DNA of 10,457 bases, taken from contig QULU01000071.1 of assembly GCA_003481775.1 (NCBI GenBank), positions 312-10,768 of the forward strand. The letters are read 5' to 3'. Position 1 is the first letter of the stretch. Every line of letters begins with the position of its first letter. Below are positions 1 through 7,068 of this stretch, in pieces. The DNA is from Clostridiaceae bacterium OM02-2AC (GTDB lineage: Bacteria > Bacillota_I > Bacilli_A > Erysipelotrichales > Erysipelotrichaceae). A model generated the notes under the pieces. That model saw only the letters and a list, made by a program, of their open reading frames with translations. It made no database searches and was not told the origin of the DNA. The position numbers were made by a program, and so were the translations under genes.

Positions 1-51
1 AGCACAGAAAGCGGCGCAGATAGACAGTAAAAACAGGGAAAGGAGGTGAGG

Positions 52-93
52 ATGCACATCATCCATTTCCTGGGACTGGTGCCTTCTATGTAA
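52..93 (+). CDS. 13-residue micro-ORF behind a strong SD (doubtful)
   Basis: An ATG at 52 follows AGGAGG at 41-46 with five bases between, and the frame closes with TAA at 91-93 after 13 codons (MHIIHFLGLVPSM). An in-frame GTG at 46 would add two residues but lies on the SD. The SD is one of the strongest in the window, yet the peptide is shorter than any known Fst or TxpA toxin. It may be a decayed toxin, a leader peptide, or a decoy in the 3' part of a message whose real ORF lies left of the window. Two frames are open from the window edge and end at 30 (TAA) and 49 (TGA); either could be the tail of such a gene. The frame overlaps the first copy of the direct repeat at 72-80. Confidence 0.25.
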   Translation: MHIIHFLGLVPSM

Positions 94-152
94 AAAGGAG
101 TAAAGTGCACGAACACTTTACTCCTGCTTGGGTCAAACGACCCGGGACTGGT
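72..152. repeat. Direct repeat GGGACTGGT, two copies
   Basis: GGGACTGGT occurs at 72-80 and again at 144-152, each preceded by CC plus one variable base. The first copy lies in the micro-ORF on the plus-strand message. The second lies at the predicted 5' end of the minus-strand RNA. The RNA made from the second copy is therefore complementary in trans to the first copy in the message, as in the DRa/DRb repeats of the par locus of plasmid pAD1. Confidence 0.6.
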
Positions 153-153
153 T
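91..153 (-). ncRNA. Predicted small antisense RNA, about 62 nt
   Basis: A minus-strand promoter at 160-188 predicts a start near 153, and a minus-strand terminator predicts an end near 92, giving an RNA of about 62 nt. It carries the complement of the direct repeat at its 5' end, a small GGGTC/GACCC stem (130-134 with 139-143), and the terminator stem. It runs against a message arriving from the left that bears the SD at 41-46. Size, convergent layout, shared terminator and repeat match RNA II of par/fst-type type I toxin-antitoxin systems. No open frame of useful size is seen in the RNA. The antitoxin role is inferred; the promoter and terminator are seen. Confidence 0.6.
92..125 (-). terminator. 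Intrinsic terminator of the antisense RNA
   Basis: A perfect 12-bp stem, AGGAGTAAAGTG at 96-107 with its complement at 114-125, encloses a 6-base loop. Read on the minus strand it is followed at once by five T residues (96-92). On the plus strand the stem is followed by TGCTTGG and has no T tract, so it terminates best leftward, though it would also stabilise the 3' end of a plus-strand message. Confidence 0.75.
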
Positions 154-159
154 GGTAGT

Positions 160-188
160 ATTATACCCCAGTCCAAATGGAATTTCAA
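160..188 (-). promoter_or_regulatory. Sigma-A-type promoter for the antisense RNA
   Basis: On the minus strand TTGAAA (188-183) and TATAAT (165-160) are separated by exactly 17 bases (182-166). The -10 is a perfect consensus and the -35 matches at four of six positions. No gene lies downstream on this strand within the window, so it must make a non-coding RNA. Confidence 0.7.
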
Positions 189-270
189 TAGATATCTCAG
201 CATATTAGCATAATTATGCAGGTAGGGCATACCGAGCAAAAAAAGATGTTCACAGCAATCCCTGCTGCTT

Positions 271-1086
271 TTAATCCACCAAGTCCATGCGTATATAGGT
301 TACATACTGGGTATGATCCTTTTGTGCTATATCGGCAATCAGATATTCCTCGTAGGCATAGGGACCGATTATCAAATTACATTGCTCGGCATATGCAAGC
401 ATCCGCTCATAGGTGCTCTGGATGGTATCATAAGGACCCTTATGCCATGCGCATAAATAGCTTCCTTCCCCACGGATATGTGTGTTTTGACGAATGTCCT
501 TTTCAATTTTCATAAAAAGATATGAGAAATTTAGATAATCCCTGTTTCGTATATTATCTGTCTTAATCATACAGCCTACAGATTCCTGAACCAGGACATT
601 ATGCTCCTTGCAGAAGCTGATATATTCCTCCATGAAGGAGGCAAAGCTGCGGCTGGAGGCATTCTCCAGATCATCACTGCATAGCAAAATCTCTTTTGGG
701 TATCGGCGTACGGCGATATCATCCTCCTCATGCGTTACCGCAAACAGCGTGCTGTCCCTCATATATACCATCATTCGTTTCAAGGCCAGCAGCTTTTCGA
801 TTTCCCTGTCCACCTCCTCAAACTTATCCTCCAGCAGCTGCAGAAACAATGCAGGACTGCGCTGTTCCAGAAACACCTTGATATCCTTCAGCGGCATGCC
901 CATTTTTTTCAGCTTGGTGATGACGGAAAAGGTGTCGTACTGATGATAGGAATAATACCGATAGCCGTTATCGTTAATCATAATCGGCTGAAAGAGTCCA
1001 ATCTCATCGTAATGAAACAATACATGCTTTTCTACACCGCAGATTTTCGCAAACTGCCCCGCTGTCAGATATTTCTTTTCTTTCAT
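271..1086 (-). CDS. MerR-family regulator with GyrI-like effector domain (BmrR type)
   Basis: A 271-residue one-component regulator. Residues 7-34 form the winged-helix DNA-binding part, followed by the wing signature NGYRYYS at about 40-46 that marks the MerR family. A charged helix at about 83-110 is the dimerising coiled coil. The C-terminal half is a GyrI-like/AraC effector-binding domain, recognisable by the late HKGPYDTI motif and the EEYL motif near the end; in BmrR-type proteins this pocket binds hydrophobic cations. I place the start at ATG 1086 because AGGAG lies 7 nt before it; an in-frame ATG at 1092 would leave only one base. It is divergent from the exporter genes and shares their operator, so it most likely activates them and represses itself. 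The ligand cannot be read from sequence. Confidence 0.9.
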   Translation of the reverse strand: MKEKKYLTAGQFAKICGVEKHVLFHYDEIGLFQPIMINDNGYRYYSYHQYDTFSVITKLKKMGMPLKDIKVFLEQRSPALFLQLLEDKFEEVDREIEKLLALKRMMVYMRDSTLFAVTHEEDDIAVRRYPKEILLCSDDLENASSRSFASFMEEYISFCKEHNVLVQESVGCMIKTDNIRNRDYLNFSYLFMKIEKDIRQNTHIRGEGSYLCAWHKGPYDTIQSTYERMLAYAEQCNLIIGPYAYEEYLIADIAQKDHTQYVTYIRMDLVD

Positions 1087-1099
1087 ACACATTCTCCTC

Positions 1100-1130
1100 T
1101 TGACTATAAGGTTACCTTATAGTTTATGAT
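1100..1130 (+). promoter_or_regulatory. MerR-type promoter and operator for the ABC exporter operon
   Basis: TTGACT (1100-1105) and TATGAT (1125-1130) are separated by 19 bases. This over-long spacer is the hallmark of promoters that MerR proteins activate by untwisting DNA. The spacer carries a perfect dyad: ACTATAAGGT at 1103-1112, one central T, then its exact complement at 1114-1123. The position and symmetry fit binding by the adjacent regulator. The predicted transcript starts near 1137, about 34 nt before the first exporter codon. Confidence 0.85.
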
Positions 1131-1154
1131 AGTATAGCTCACGAACGACGTCAA
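1126..1154 (-). promoter_or_regulatory. Divergent promoter of the MerR regulator gene
   Basis: On the minus strand TTGACG (1154-1149) and TATCAT (1131-1126) are 17 bases apart. This -10 lies almost exactly on top of the exporter's -10 (1125-1130), and the predicted start near 1119 falls inside the 21-bp dyad. Polymerase could not occupy both promoters at once, and regulator bound to the dyad should block its own transcription. Confidence 0.6.
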
Positions 1155-1170
1155 GAAAGGAAGGGATATT

Positions 1171-2901
1171 TTGAAGCTTATTTTGCATTATCTGAAACGA
1201 TATAAAAAACTATTCATCATCAATGTCATCTCCGTTTTCGGATTTGCATTGGTGGAACTTGGAATCCCGACCATTATTGCGGATATGATCGATGTCGGTG
1301 TTATGAATGCCGATACGGACTATATTATCCGCATGGGATTTGTCGTACTGCTGATTTCACTGATTGGAGTCAGCATGACAATCCTCCTCGGGTATTGCTG
1401 TGCAAAGATATCTACAGCAATCACCAGGGATATCCGAAATGATATCTTTGATCATGCGCAGCGATTTACTGCGTATGAATTTAACAGGTTCGGGATTTCT
1501 TCCATGATTACCCGTACCAACAATGATGCTTTTCAAATTCAGATGTTTGTCAATGTGCTGCTTCGTACCGCATTGATGACGCCAATCATGTTCGTTGCAA
1601 GCATTATCATGACGGCAAGAGCATCACTGCCTTTGAGCGGTATCATTGTTGCGACCATTCCGCTGATTATCATCGGAGTCTTTGTGGTTGCGAAAATCAG
1701 TAAACCGATTTCCGAAAATCAGCAGGCATCCTTAGACAGCCTGAACCGGATTTCCCGTGAAAATCTGAGTGGAATCCGCGTTATTCGTGCATTCGATAAC
1801 GATGCATATGAACAACGGCGCTTTGATGATACAAACGGAAAATTCACCGACTACTCCAAAAAGCTGTTTAAGCTGATGATGATGACCTCACCGATTTTCT
1901 TCCTGCTTATGAATGTAGCAGGCTTGTGTATTTACTGGGTGGCTGCTTTGCTGATTCAGGGAGGCGATTTGCCGCTTGGTCAGCTGGTCGCCTTCATGGA
2001 TTATCTGTTTCATGCCATGTTCTCCATCATGCTGTTTTGTACAGTTTTTATGATGTATCCTCGTGCAGAGGTCAGTGCCAAGCGTATTGAAGCGGTATTC
2101 GATACCGTGCCGCTGGTGCACAATGATGGAAAACGCAAGGAGGGAAGCCAGGAGGGAACAATCAGCTTTGAGCATGTGACCTTTGTCTATCCGGATGGCG
2201 AAGAGCCCGTATTAAAGGATGTCAGCTTTACCGCGAAAAAGGGCGAAACGATTGCCTTTATCGGAAGTACAGGGTCTGGAAAAAGTACACTGGTCAATCT
2301 GATACCGCGGTTTTACGATGTCAGTGAGGGAAGCATTCGGATCGACGGTGTGGATATTCGCGATTACGATCTGTTTGAGCTGCGCTCCCGCCTTGGTGTG
2401 ATACCGCAGAAAGCCTTTTTATTCAATGGCACGATTGCGGACAATATCCGCTTTGGAAAACCGGATGCAACCATCGAAGAGGTTATCCAGGCAGCAAAAA
2501 CCGCACAGGCATATGACTTCATCATGGAAAAGGAGCATGGCTTTGAGGAAGAAATCACCGAGGGAGCAACCAATGTTTCCGGCGGTCAGAAGCAGCGTCT
2601 TTCCATTGCCCGTGCACTGGTGCGCAAGCCGGATATCTATGTGTTTGACGATTCCTTTTCCGCACTGGATTTTAAAACTGATGCGACATTGCGCAAAGAG
2701 CTGAAAAAAGAAACCGGTGATGCCATCGTCATGGTTGTCGCACAGCGCATTTCCAGCATTATGGAAGCAGACCGTATCGTTGTTTTGAATGAAGGAAACG
2801 TCATCGGTACCGGAACTCACCGGGAACTGCTGAAGAACTGTGAAATCTATAAAGAAATCGCATTGTCTCAGCTAAGTGAGGAGGAACTGGCTCATGAATA
2901 A
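1171..2901 (+). CDS. ABC exporter half-transporter, degenerate-site subunit
   Basis: A 576-residue type IV (multidrug) ABC half-transporter. An N-terminal membrane domain with six predicted helices (about residues 15-295) is fused to a nucleotide-binding domain from about 330. Walker A is GSTGSGKST at 365-373, the Q-loop glutamine is 413, and the signature VSGGQ is intact at 469-473. Walker B ends in D493-D494, so the catalytic glutamate is replaced by aspartate, and the switch histidine is glutamine 525. This is the degenerate subunit pattern of heterodimers such as BmrCD and TM287/288. The start is TTG at 1171, with GGAAGGG SD about five bases upstream; no better ATG is in frame nearby. It is the first gene of the operon behind the MerR-type promoter, and its last codons contain the SD of the next gene. 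Substrate unknown; a drug or toxic compound is likely from the regulator. Confidence 0.92.
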   Translation: MKLILHYLKRYKKLFIINVISVFGFALVELGIPTIIADMIDVGVMNADTDYIIRMGFVVLLISLIGVSMTILLGYCCAKISTAITRDIRNDIFDHAQRFTAYEFNRFGISSMITRTNNDAFQIQMFVNVLLRTALMTPIMFVASIIMTARASLPLSGIIVATIPLIIIGVFVVAKISKPISENQQASLDSLNRISRENLSGIRVIRAFDNDAYEQRRFDDTNGKFTDYSKKLFKLMMMTSPIFFLLMNVAGLCIYWVAALLIQGGDLPLGQLVAFMDYLFHAMFSIMLFCTVFMMYPRAEVSAKRIEAVFDTVPLVHNDGKRKEGSQEGTISFEHVTFVYPDGEEPVLKDVSFTAKKGETIAFIGSTGSGKSTLVNLIPRFYDVSEGSIRIDGVDIRDYDLFELRSRLGVIPQKAFLFNGTIADNIRFGKPDATIEEVIQAAKTAQAYDFIMEKEHGFEEEITEGATNVSGGQKQRLSIARALVRKPDIYVFDDSFSALDFKTDATLRKELKKETGDAIVMVVAQRISSIMEADRIVVLNEGNVIGTGTHRELLKNCEIYKEIALSQLSEEELAHE

Positions 2902-4675
2902 AAAGCTGTCATCATGTAAGCGGATCGTTTCCGGTCTGAAACCATTCATCTCTCCTTATAAATGGGAATTTGCAGGTGCAGTTCTCATGGTTATTATCAG
3001 TGTGGTTACCATGGTCAGTGCGCCAAGTGTGGAGGGGATGATTACCACACAGCTGGCAAGCGATTTATCACTCGCCGAAAGCATAGGAAAGCTCCAGGTA
3101 AATTTTGATGAGATAACGAAAATCATGCTGATGCTGGCATTTATCTATCTGGCGAAGACCCTGTCTCAGGTATTTGCGGTTATCTGGCTGACAAATGCTA
3201 TTCAGCATGCCATGCAGGATTTAAGAAATGCGCTGCAAAGCAAGATTCGCCGCTTACCGGTACGCTACTTTGACAGCCATCAGTTCGGTGATGTGCTGAG
3301 CAGAATCACAAACGATGTGGATGCGATCAGCAACGCCCTACAGCAAAGCTTTGTCAATGTGGTTACTGGTGTCTTAACAATCATTCTGGCGCTGATCATG
3401 ATGTTTCGCATCCATGTTCTCATGGCCTGCATCGCCTTTTTGATCATTCCGTTGTCCTTACTGATTACCATTTTTATCGTACGGCACTCCCAGAAGCGCT
3501 TCAAGGCACAGCAGGATGCACTCGGCGCATTGAATGGTGCTATAACGGAGCTGTATACCGGCTACAATGAGATTCTGCTCTTCAACAAGCAGCAGGAATC
3601 TATTGAGAAATTTCGGAACCTGAATGAAAATCTTCGACAGAATGCATGTACCGCACAGTTTGTATCCAGTACGATTGGACCATTGAATGCTCTGGTTACC
3701 TATCTGACCATTGGCGGAGTCGCAGTCGTTGGAACGATTCAAATCATACAGGGAAACCTGAGTGTTGGAAATCTGCAGGCCTTTGTCCGCTATATCTGGC
3801 AGGTCAATGATCCGTTATCTCAGATCTCCTCCCTGTCCTCACAGATCCAATCGGCCTTTGCGGCGATTGCCCGTGTCTTGGAAATTCTGGAGGAGGAAGA
3901 AGAGATTGCAGAGCTGAATCCACCTAAGCATATTGAACAGGTAAAGGGAAATGTCACCTTCTCACATGTTCGTTTCGGATATGGTGAGGAGCCGTTGATG
4001 AAGGATCTTAACGTAGAAGTGAAAAGCGGACAGATGGTGGCAATCGTTGGTCCTACCGGTGCCGGCAAAACAACACTGATCAATCTGCTGCTGCGCTTTT
4101 ACGATGTCAATGGAGGAAGTATCTGCATTGATGGTGTGGATATCCGCGACATGAAGCGTGGAGAGCTGCGCGATATGTTTGGTATGGTATTGCAGGATAC
4201 CTGGCTGTTTTCCGGAAGTATTTACGACAATATTCGTTATGGACGTCTGGATGCCCGCAAGGATGAAATCATTCACGCGGCGAAGATGGCGAATGTTCAT
4301 CACTTCATTCGTACGCTGCCGGATGGTTATCATTCCGTAATCAATGAAGAAGCCAACAATATCTCACAGGGGGAAAAGCAGCTGCTTACCATAGCCCGAG
4401 CCATTTTAAAGGATCCGCAGATTTTGATTCTGGATGAGGCGACAAGCTCTGTCGACACCCGTCTGGAAAAAATGCTGCAGGAAGCGATGCACCGTGTGAT
4501 GGAGGGAAGAACCAGCTTTGTCATTGCGCATCGTCTGTCCACCATTCGCTCTGCTGATTTGATTCTTGTGATAAACGATGGTGATATCGTCGAGCAGGGA
4601 ACGCATGAGGAGCTGATGGAAAAACAGGGCTATTATGAAAAGCTGTACAATTCACAATTTGCCGATAAGGAATAG
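2894..4675 (+). CDS. ABC exporter half-transporter, catalytic-site subunit
   Basis: A 593-residue half-transporter with an N-terminal six-helix membrane domain and a C-terminal nucleotide-binding domain. Walker A is GPTGAGKTT at 386-394, the Q-loop glutamine is 434, Walker B ends in D514-E515 with the catalytic glutamate present, and the switch histidine is 546. The signature is ISQGE (490-494) rather than LSGGQ. These changes complement those of the preceding subunit: this protein's Walker motifs pair with the partner's VSGGQ to form a full ATP site, and its ISQGE pairs with the partner's altered Walker B. I choose ATG 2894, nine bases after AGGAGG (2879-2884), over the in-frame GTG at 2876 that overlaps the SD. 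The start overlaps the upstream stop by 8 nt, so translation is probably coupled and subunits are made in equal amounts. Confidence 0.93.
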   Translation: MNKKLSSCKRIVSGLKPFISPYKWEFAGAVLMVIISVVTMVSAPSVEGMITTQLASDLSLAESIGKLQVNFDEITKIMLMLAFIYLAKTLSQVFAVIWLTNAIQHAMQDLRNALQSKIRRLPVRYFDSHQFGDVLSRITNDVDAISNALQQSFVNVVTGVLTIILALIMMFRIHVLMACIAFLIIPLSLLITIFIVRHSQKRFKAQQDALGALNGAITELYTGYNEILLFNKQQESIEKFRNLNENLRQNACTAQFVSSTIGPLNALVTYLTIGGVAVVGTIQIIQGNLSVGNLQAFVRYIWQVNDPLSQISSLSSQIQSAFAAIARVLEILEEEEEIAELNPPKHIEQVKGNVTFSHVRFGYGEEPLMKDLNVEVKSGQMVAIVGPTGAGKTTLINLLLRFYDVNGGSICIDGVDIRDMKRGELRDMFGMVLQDTWLFSGSIYDNIRYGRLDARKDEIIHAAKMANVHHFIRTLPDGYHSVINEEANNISQGEKQLLTIARAILKDPQILILDEATSSVDTRLEKMLQEAMHRVMEGRTSFVIAHRLSTIRSADLILVINDGDIVEQGTHEELMEKQGYYEKLYNSQFADKE

Positions 4676-5181
4676 ACGTGCAGCTCATAGCAGGAGCTTC
4701 GGACGCAGGTGACCTTGCTTTTAAAAGAGGATGCTATGCATATGTAAATTGAAAAGGTTGTGAAAGGCGTTTGTTTAAAGCCTGTTGAAAAAGAGGTCTC
4801 CATACTAAAGTGGTTCGATTGTCAAGGACAAAAGTTAGACAGTAATTAGAATCACGATATGATATCTCTCTAGTATGCCCCAAGGCAATATTGCTTTGGG
4901 GTTTTGCTTTTGTTGATTAAAAAGCGAAGGCGTCAAGTACCTGAAAAATACTCTAGAAAAAGAGTTCATTCATATATCATTCATTATCATTTAGCTAATA
5001 CAATGCACTTAGTTCATTTACATAATCAAATGCTTTATATTTTTTCCACTTCTGAGGATTTTTTGATTGTAGCAATGTAGGAGAAGCCTCTTTTTTTTAT
5101 ATCCTTTATCCATGTGCATATATATTTTATTTCCATATATTCGTAAGAAAGCTCAATACTCGCTTGTGGCTTCGTATATGC
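4676..5181. other. Non-coding spacer between convergent genes
   Basis: No credible ORF is seen in these 506 bases. A weak 5-bp hairpin followed by four T residues (4705-4722) may attenuate exporter readthrough. TTAGAC (4835-4840) and TATGAT (4858-4863), 17 bases apart, resemble a promoter that would run straight into the terminator at 4878. The segment GACAAAAGTTAGACAGT at 4826-4842 has the look of an IS3-family end, but no mate or transposase is present. The rest (4920-5181) is A+T-rich, with a T8 run at 5090 whose upstream pairing possibilities (GAGG/CCTC and CTTCT/AGAAG) conflict with each other, so I do not call a second terminator. Confidence 0.5.
4878..4910 (+). terminator. Intrinsic terminator downstream of the exporter operon
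   Basis: CCCCAAGGCAA (4878-4888) pairs with TTGCTTTGGGG (4891-4901) with one G-T pair; the innermost pairs must open to make a loop. TTTTGCTTTT follows immediately. It lies about 200 nt past the exporter stop codon and is the first strong terminator on that strand. Confidence 0.7.
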
Positions 5182-5523
5182 TTATGCTATGTACTGCTTC
5201 AGCTTTTTTTGCAGCTTACGGGCATGCTCCACCATTTCGTGATAATCCAGATTTCCTCTTATGAGCACCTGTTGATTCATAAGGATATCCTCATAGCCCT
5301 TTGAGAGATGGATGCGAACGATGATATGAACCTGCTCATTGCCATTTACCAGGCTATTCGTCATTGCATTTGCTATCGCATTTGCTATGGAGGCTCCGAC
5401 CGTTTTCAATACCGGACGATTCAGCACCTCTATATGTTTTAAATCGTGCAGCGCATAAGCCTTACCGCTTTGTAGGAAATAGATTCTGTCGTTTTCCGCT
5501 CTGAAAAAATCACGGGACTTCAT
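5182..5523 (-). CDS. Small protein of unknown function, possible PH-like fold
   Basis: A 113-residue protein I do not recognise. The start ATG at 5523 is preceded by AAAGGTGAGG at usable distance, which supports real translation. The first 35 residues and residues 63-90 alternate hydrophobic and polar residues like short beta strands (for example IYFL, HIIVRIHL, QVLIRG). A small-residue stretch GASIANAIANAMTNSLV (about 43-59) lies between them, and a basic amphipathic helix rich in Lys closes the protein from about 93. Strands followed by one C-terminal helix recall bacterial PH-like domains, but this is a shape argument only. There is no signal peptide, convincing membrane helix or catalytic motif. 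It stands alone on the minus strand and converges on the exporter operon, with no clear terminator of its own. Confidence 0.7.
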   Translation of the reverse strand: MKSRDFFRAENDRIYFLQSGKAYALHDLKHIEVLNRPVLKTVGASIANAIANAMTNSLVNGNEQVHIIVRIHLSKGYEDILMNQQVLIRGNLDYHEMVEHARKLQKKLKQYIA

Positions 5524-5536
5524 AAGCCCTCACCTT

Positions 5537-5564
5537 TTGACAGATAGCATCTTCTATCTATAAT
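5537..5564 (+). promoter_or_regulatory. Consensus promoter with a dyad in its spacer
   Basis: TTGACA (5537-5542) and TATAAT (5559-5564) are both perfect sigma-A hexamers, 16 bases apart. The spacer region contains AGATAG (5542-5547) and its complement CTATCT (5554-5559), a possible operator. It points right, away from the minus-strand gene whose leader it overlaps; the next gene on its strand begins 258 nt later. Confidence 0.55.
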
Positions 5565-5650
5565 ATAACACAAAGCATATACCTATAGCAGAGGGAATGA
5601 GAAGGATGAGAGGAATTTAGAAGGTTTTGCTGGAAAAGGGTTTTGCCTTC

Positions 5651-5679
5651 TTGTAAGTATGGATAAAATACGGTATAGT
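5651..5679 (+). promoter_or_regulatory. Candidate promoter for the 5822 gene
   Basis: TTGTAA (5651-5656) and TATAGT (5674-5679) are 17 bases apart. A third pair, TTGACA (5699-5704) and TACAAT (5724-5729), has a 19-base spacer and is less likely. Either would give a leader of roughly 90-135 nt for the next gene. Confidence 0.4.
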
Positions 5680-5821
5680 AATGGAAGAAAGAATTATATT
5701 GACAGAAAACACAGGAGGTAGTGTACAATCACACAAACAATTATTTTTCATTAGGAACCTTTTTTGTATTTTCAACATATAATTGCATAAGCTAGTAAAA
5801 AGATAATGGAGGAATCAATGA

Positions 5822-6184
5822 ATGAGAATCAAGAATGACGATGTTCTGGCACATTTGCGCAGTTTTGGCTTTACTATGCAGGAAAGCAATGCTCAGGGAT
5901 TTATTCGCTGGCAGAAACGTATCGGAGATATGCTTGTCACCATCGCGAACGGACAGTTTGAAAATAAGATCCGGGTATCCCTTTTACAGGACAGCGATGG
6001 TAATATCCGTACATCCTATAAGGATATTCTTGCTTATACAGAGCTGATCTGTTCTTTGCAGGACGCAGGCCTGACGGGTATGAGTCAGGATTGCACCTGC
6101 TATAAAGAGGAGGATGTGGTGGAGCCGATGGATAATCCACTCATTTCCTTTCCGCGAAAACCGGAGGGCTTTATGGCGCAGTAA
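5822..6184 (+). CDS. Small cytosolic protein of unknown function
   Basis: A 120-residue protein I do not recognise. ATG 5822 follows GGAGGA (5808-5813) by eight bases. The overlapping ATG at 5818 is in another frame and stops after six codons. The N-terminal part (NDDVLAHLRSFGFTMQES) looks helical. Residues 27-58 look like alternating strands, and a later helix (about 65-82) ends in a short segment with two cysteines, CTC at about 97-99. The C-terminus is Pro-rich and probably unstructured. No membrane segment, signal peptide or known catalytic motif is visible. It ends 76 nt before the next gene, which has its own promoter, so it is probably a single-gene unit. Confidence 0.65.
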   Translation: MRIKNDDVLAHLRSFGFTMQESNAQGFIRWQKRIGDMLVTIANGQFENKIRVSLLQDSDGNIRTSYKDILAYTELICSLQDAGLTGMSQDCTCYKEEDVVEPMDNPLISFPRKPEGFMAQ

Positions 6185-6206
6185 TCGGATGCACAAGGGG
6201 AATCAG

Positions 6207-6235
6207 TTGCAATCGCGCTTTTCTGCAAGTATAAT
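6207..6235 (+). promoter_or_regulatory. Promoter of the PHP/histidine-phosphatase operon
   Basis: TTGCAA (6207-6212) and a perfect TATAAT (6230-6235) are separated by 17 bases. The predicted start near 6242 leaves a short leader of about 19 nt that contains the SD of the PHP gene. Confidence 0.7.
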
Positions 6236-6260
6236 GTAGGAAATAAAAAGGGGTGATATC

Positions 6261-7049
6261 GTGATTGATGGACATATGCATCTGGAGAATGGTCCGCTAA
6301 CCGTGGATTATGCAATGAAATATGTAGAAGCCGGCGTAAAGGCAGGGATGGATACCATACAGATTCTGGATCATACCCATCGGTTTTTGGAATTTAAACC
6401 GATGTATGAAAATCTGAAGCAGGCGTCTGTTTATCAGAAGGAATGGTTTGAAAAGAAAACGCTGGAGTCGCTGCAGGCCTATTTTGATCTGATTGCGGAA
6501 ATGAAGAAAATGGAGCTTCCGATTGAGGTTCGTTTCGGTCTTGAGGTGTGCTATGCTCCACAGGATAAGGAATTTCTTCGTGAGTTACTGGCAGGTTATC
6601 CTTACGATTTTCTGATTGGAAGCATTCATTCCATTGACGGATTGCTGTATGATATGAATGGGTTTTCCCGGGAAATATTATGGGATAAATATGATACAAA
6701 TGCCATTTACAGGCGGTATTATGAAATTATGGAGGATATGATTGAAAGTGATCTGTTTACACAGATCGGTCATCCTGATCAGCTGAAGATTTTTCATTAT
6801 GAACCGGATTATGATTTGAAGCCGACCTATGAAAAGCTTGCAGGGCTGGCTAAGGAGCATGATGTATATATGGAAACCAACACCGGCTGTCATTACCGTT
6901 ATTTGCATGAGGATGTCGGTACCAACCAAGCATTTCTGAATATTCTACAGGCACATGGTGTTAAAATTATGACGGCCAGTGATGCGCATCAGCCGCAGCA
7001 TGTGGGAATGCATATTGCTGAAATCAGTAAACAGCTGGGGCTGAACTAG
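6261..7049 (+). CDS. PHP-domain phosphoesterase, histidinol-phosphatase-like
   Basis: A 262-residue metal-dependent phosphoesterase of the PHP superfamily, of HisJ/HisK-like length. The metal ligands are all visible in order: H5-x-H7, D37-H38-x-H40, E95 in GLEV, H123 in SIHS, H171 in GHPD, and D241-x-H243 in SDAH. Such proteins bind two or three metal ions and remove phosphate from small molecules; histidinol phosphate is the best-known substrate. No other histidine biosynthesis gene is nearby, so that assignment is weak. The start is GTG at 6261, five bases after AAGGGGTGA, directly behind its own promoter; starting at the ATG of residue 6 would lose H5. The next gene follows after 19 bases and is probably co-transcribed. 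Confidence 0.85.
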   Translation: MIDGHMHLENGPLTVDYAMKYVEAGVKAGMDTIQILDHTHRFLEFKPMYENLKQASVYQKEWFEKKTLESLQAYFDLIAEMKKMELPIEVRFGLEVCYAPQDKEFLRELLAGYPYDFLIGSIHSIDGLLYDMNGFSREILWDKYDTNAIYRRYYEIMEDMIESDLFTQIGHPDQLKIFHYEPDYDLKPTYEKLAGLAKEHDVYMETNTGCHYRYLHEDVGTNQAFLNILQAHGVKIMTASDAHQPQHVGMHIAEISKQLGLN

Positions 7050-7068
7050 CGGAAAGGATAACAAAGAA

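Noticed and set aside
216..515. 99-codon plus-strand frame
   Set aside because: It lies largely antisense to the C-terminal part of the MerR regulator and has no SD; its composition is that of a shadow frame.
2876..2893. GTG start for the second ABC subunit
   Set aside because: The GTG overlaps the AGGAGG that serves ATG 2894, and it has no SD of its own.
4801..4870. Remnant IS3-family end
   Set aside because: The resemblance rests on one short segment recalled from memory; there is no transposase, partner repeat or target duplication, so it is not listed as a mobile element.
5721..5795. 24-codon GTG frame after AGGAGGT
   Set aside because: Only one base separates the SD-like sequence from GTG, and the peptide has no recognisable character; the region is better read as promoter and leader.
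6261..7049. Firm assignment of the PHP gene as histidinol-phosphate phosphatase
   Set aside because: All metal ligands fit, but no histidine pathway gene is nearby and PHP proteins have diverse substrates.
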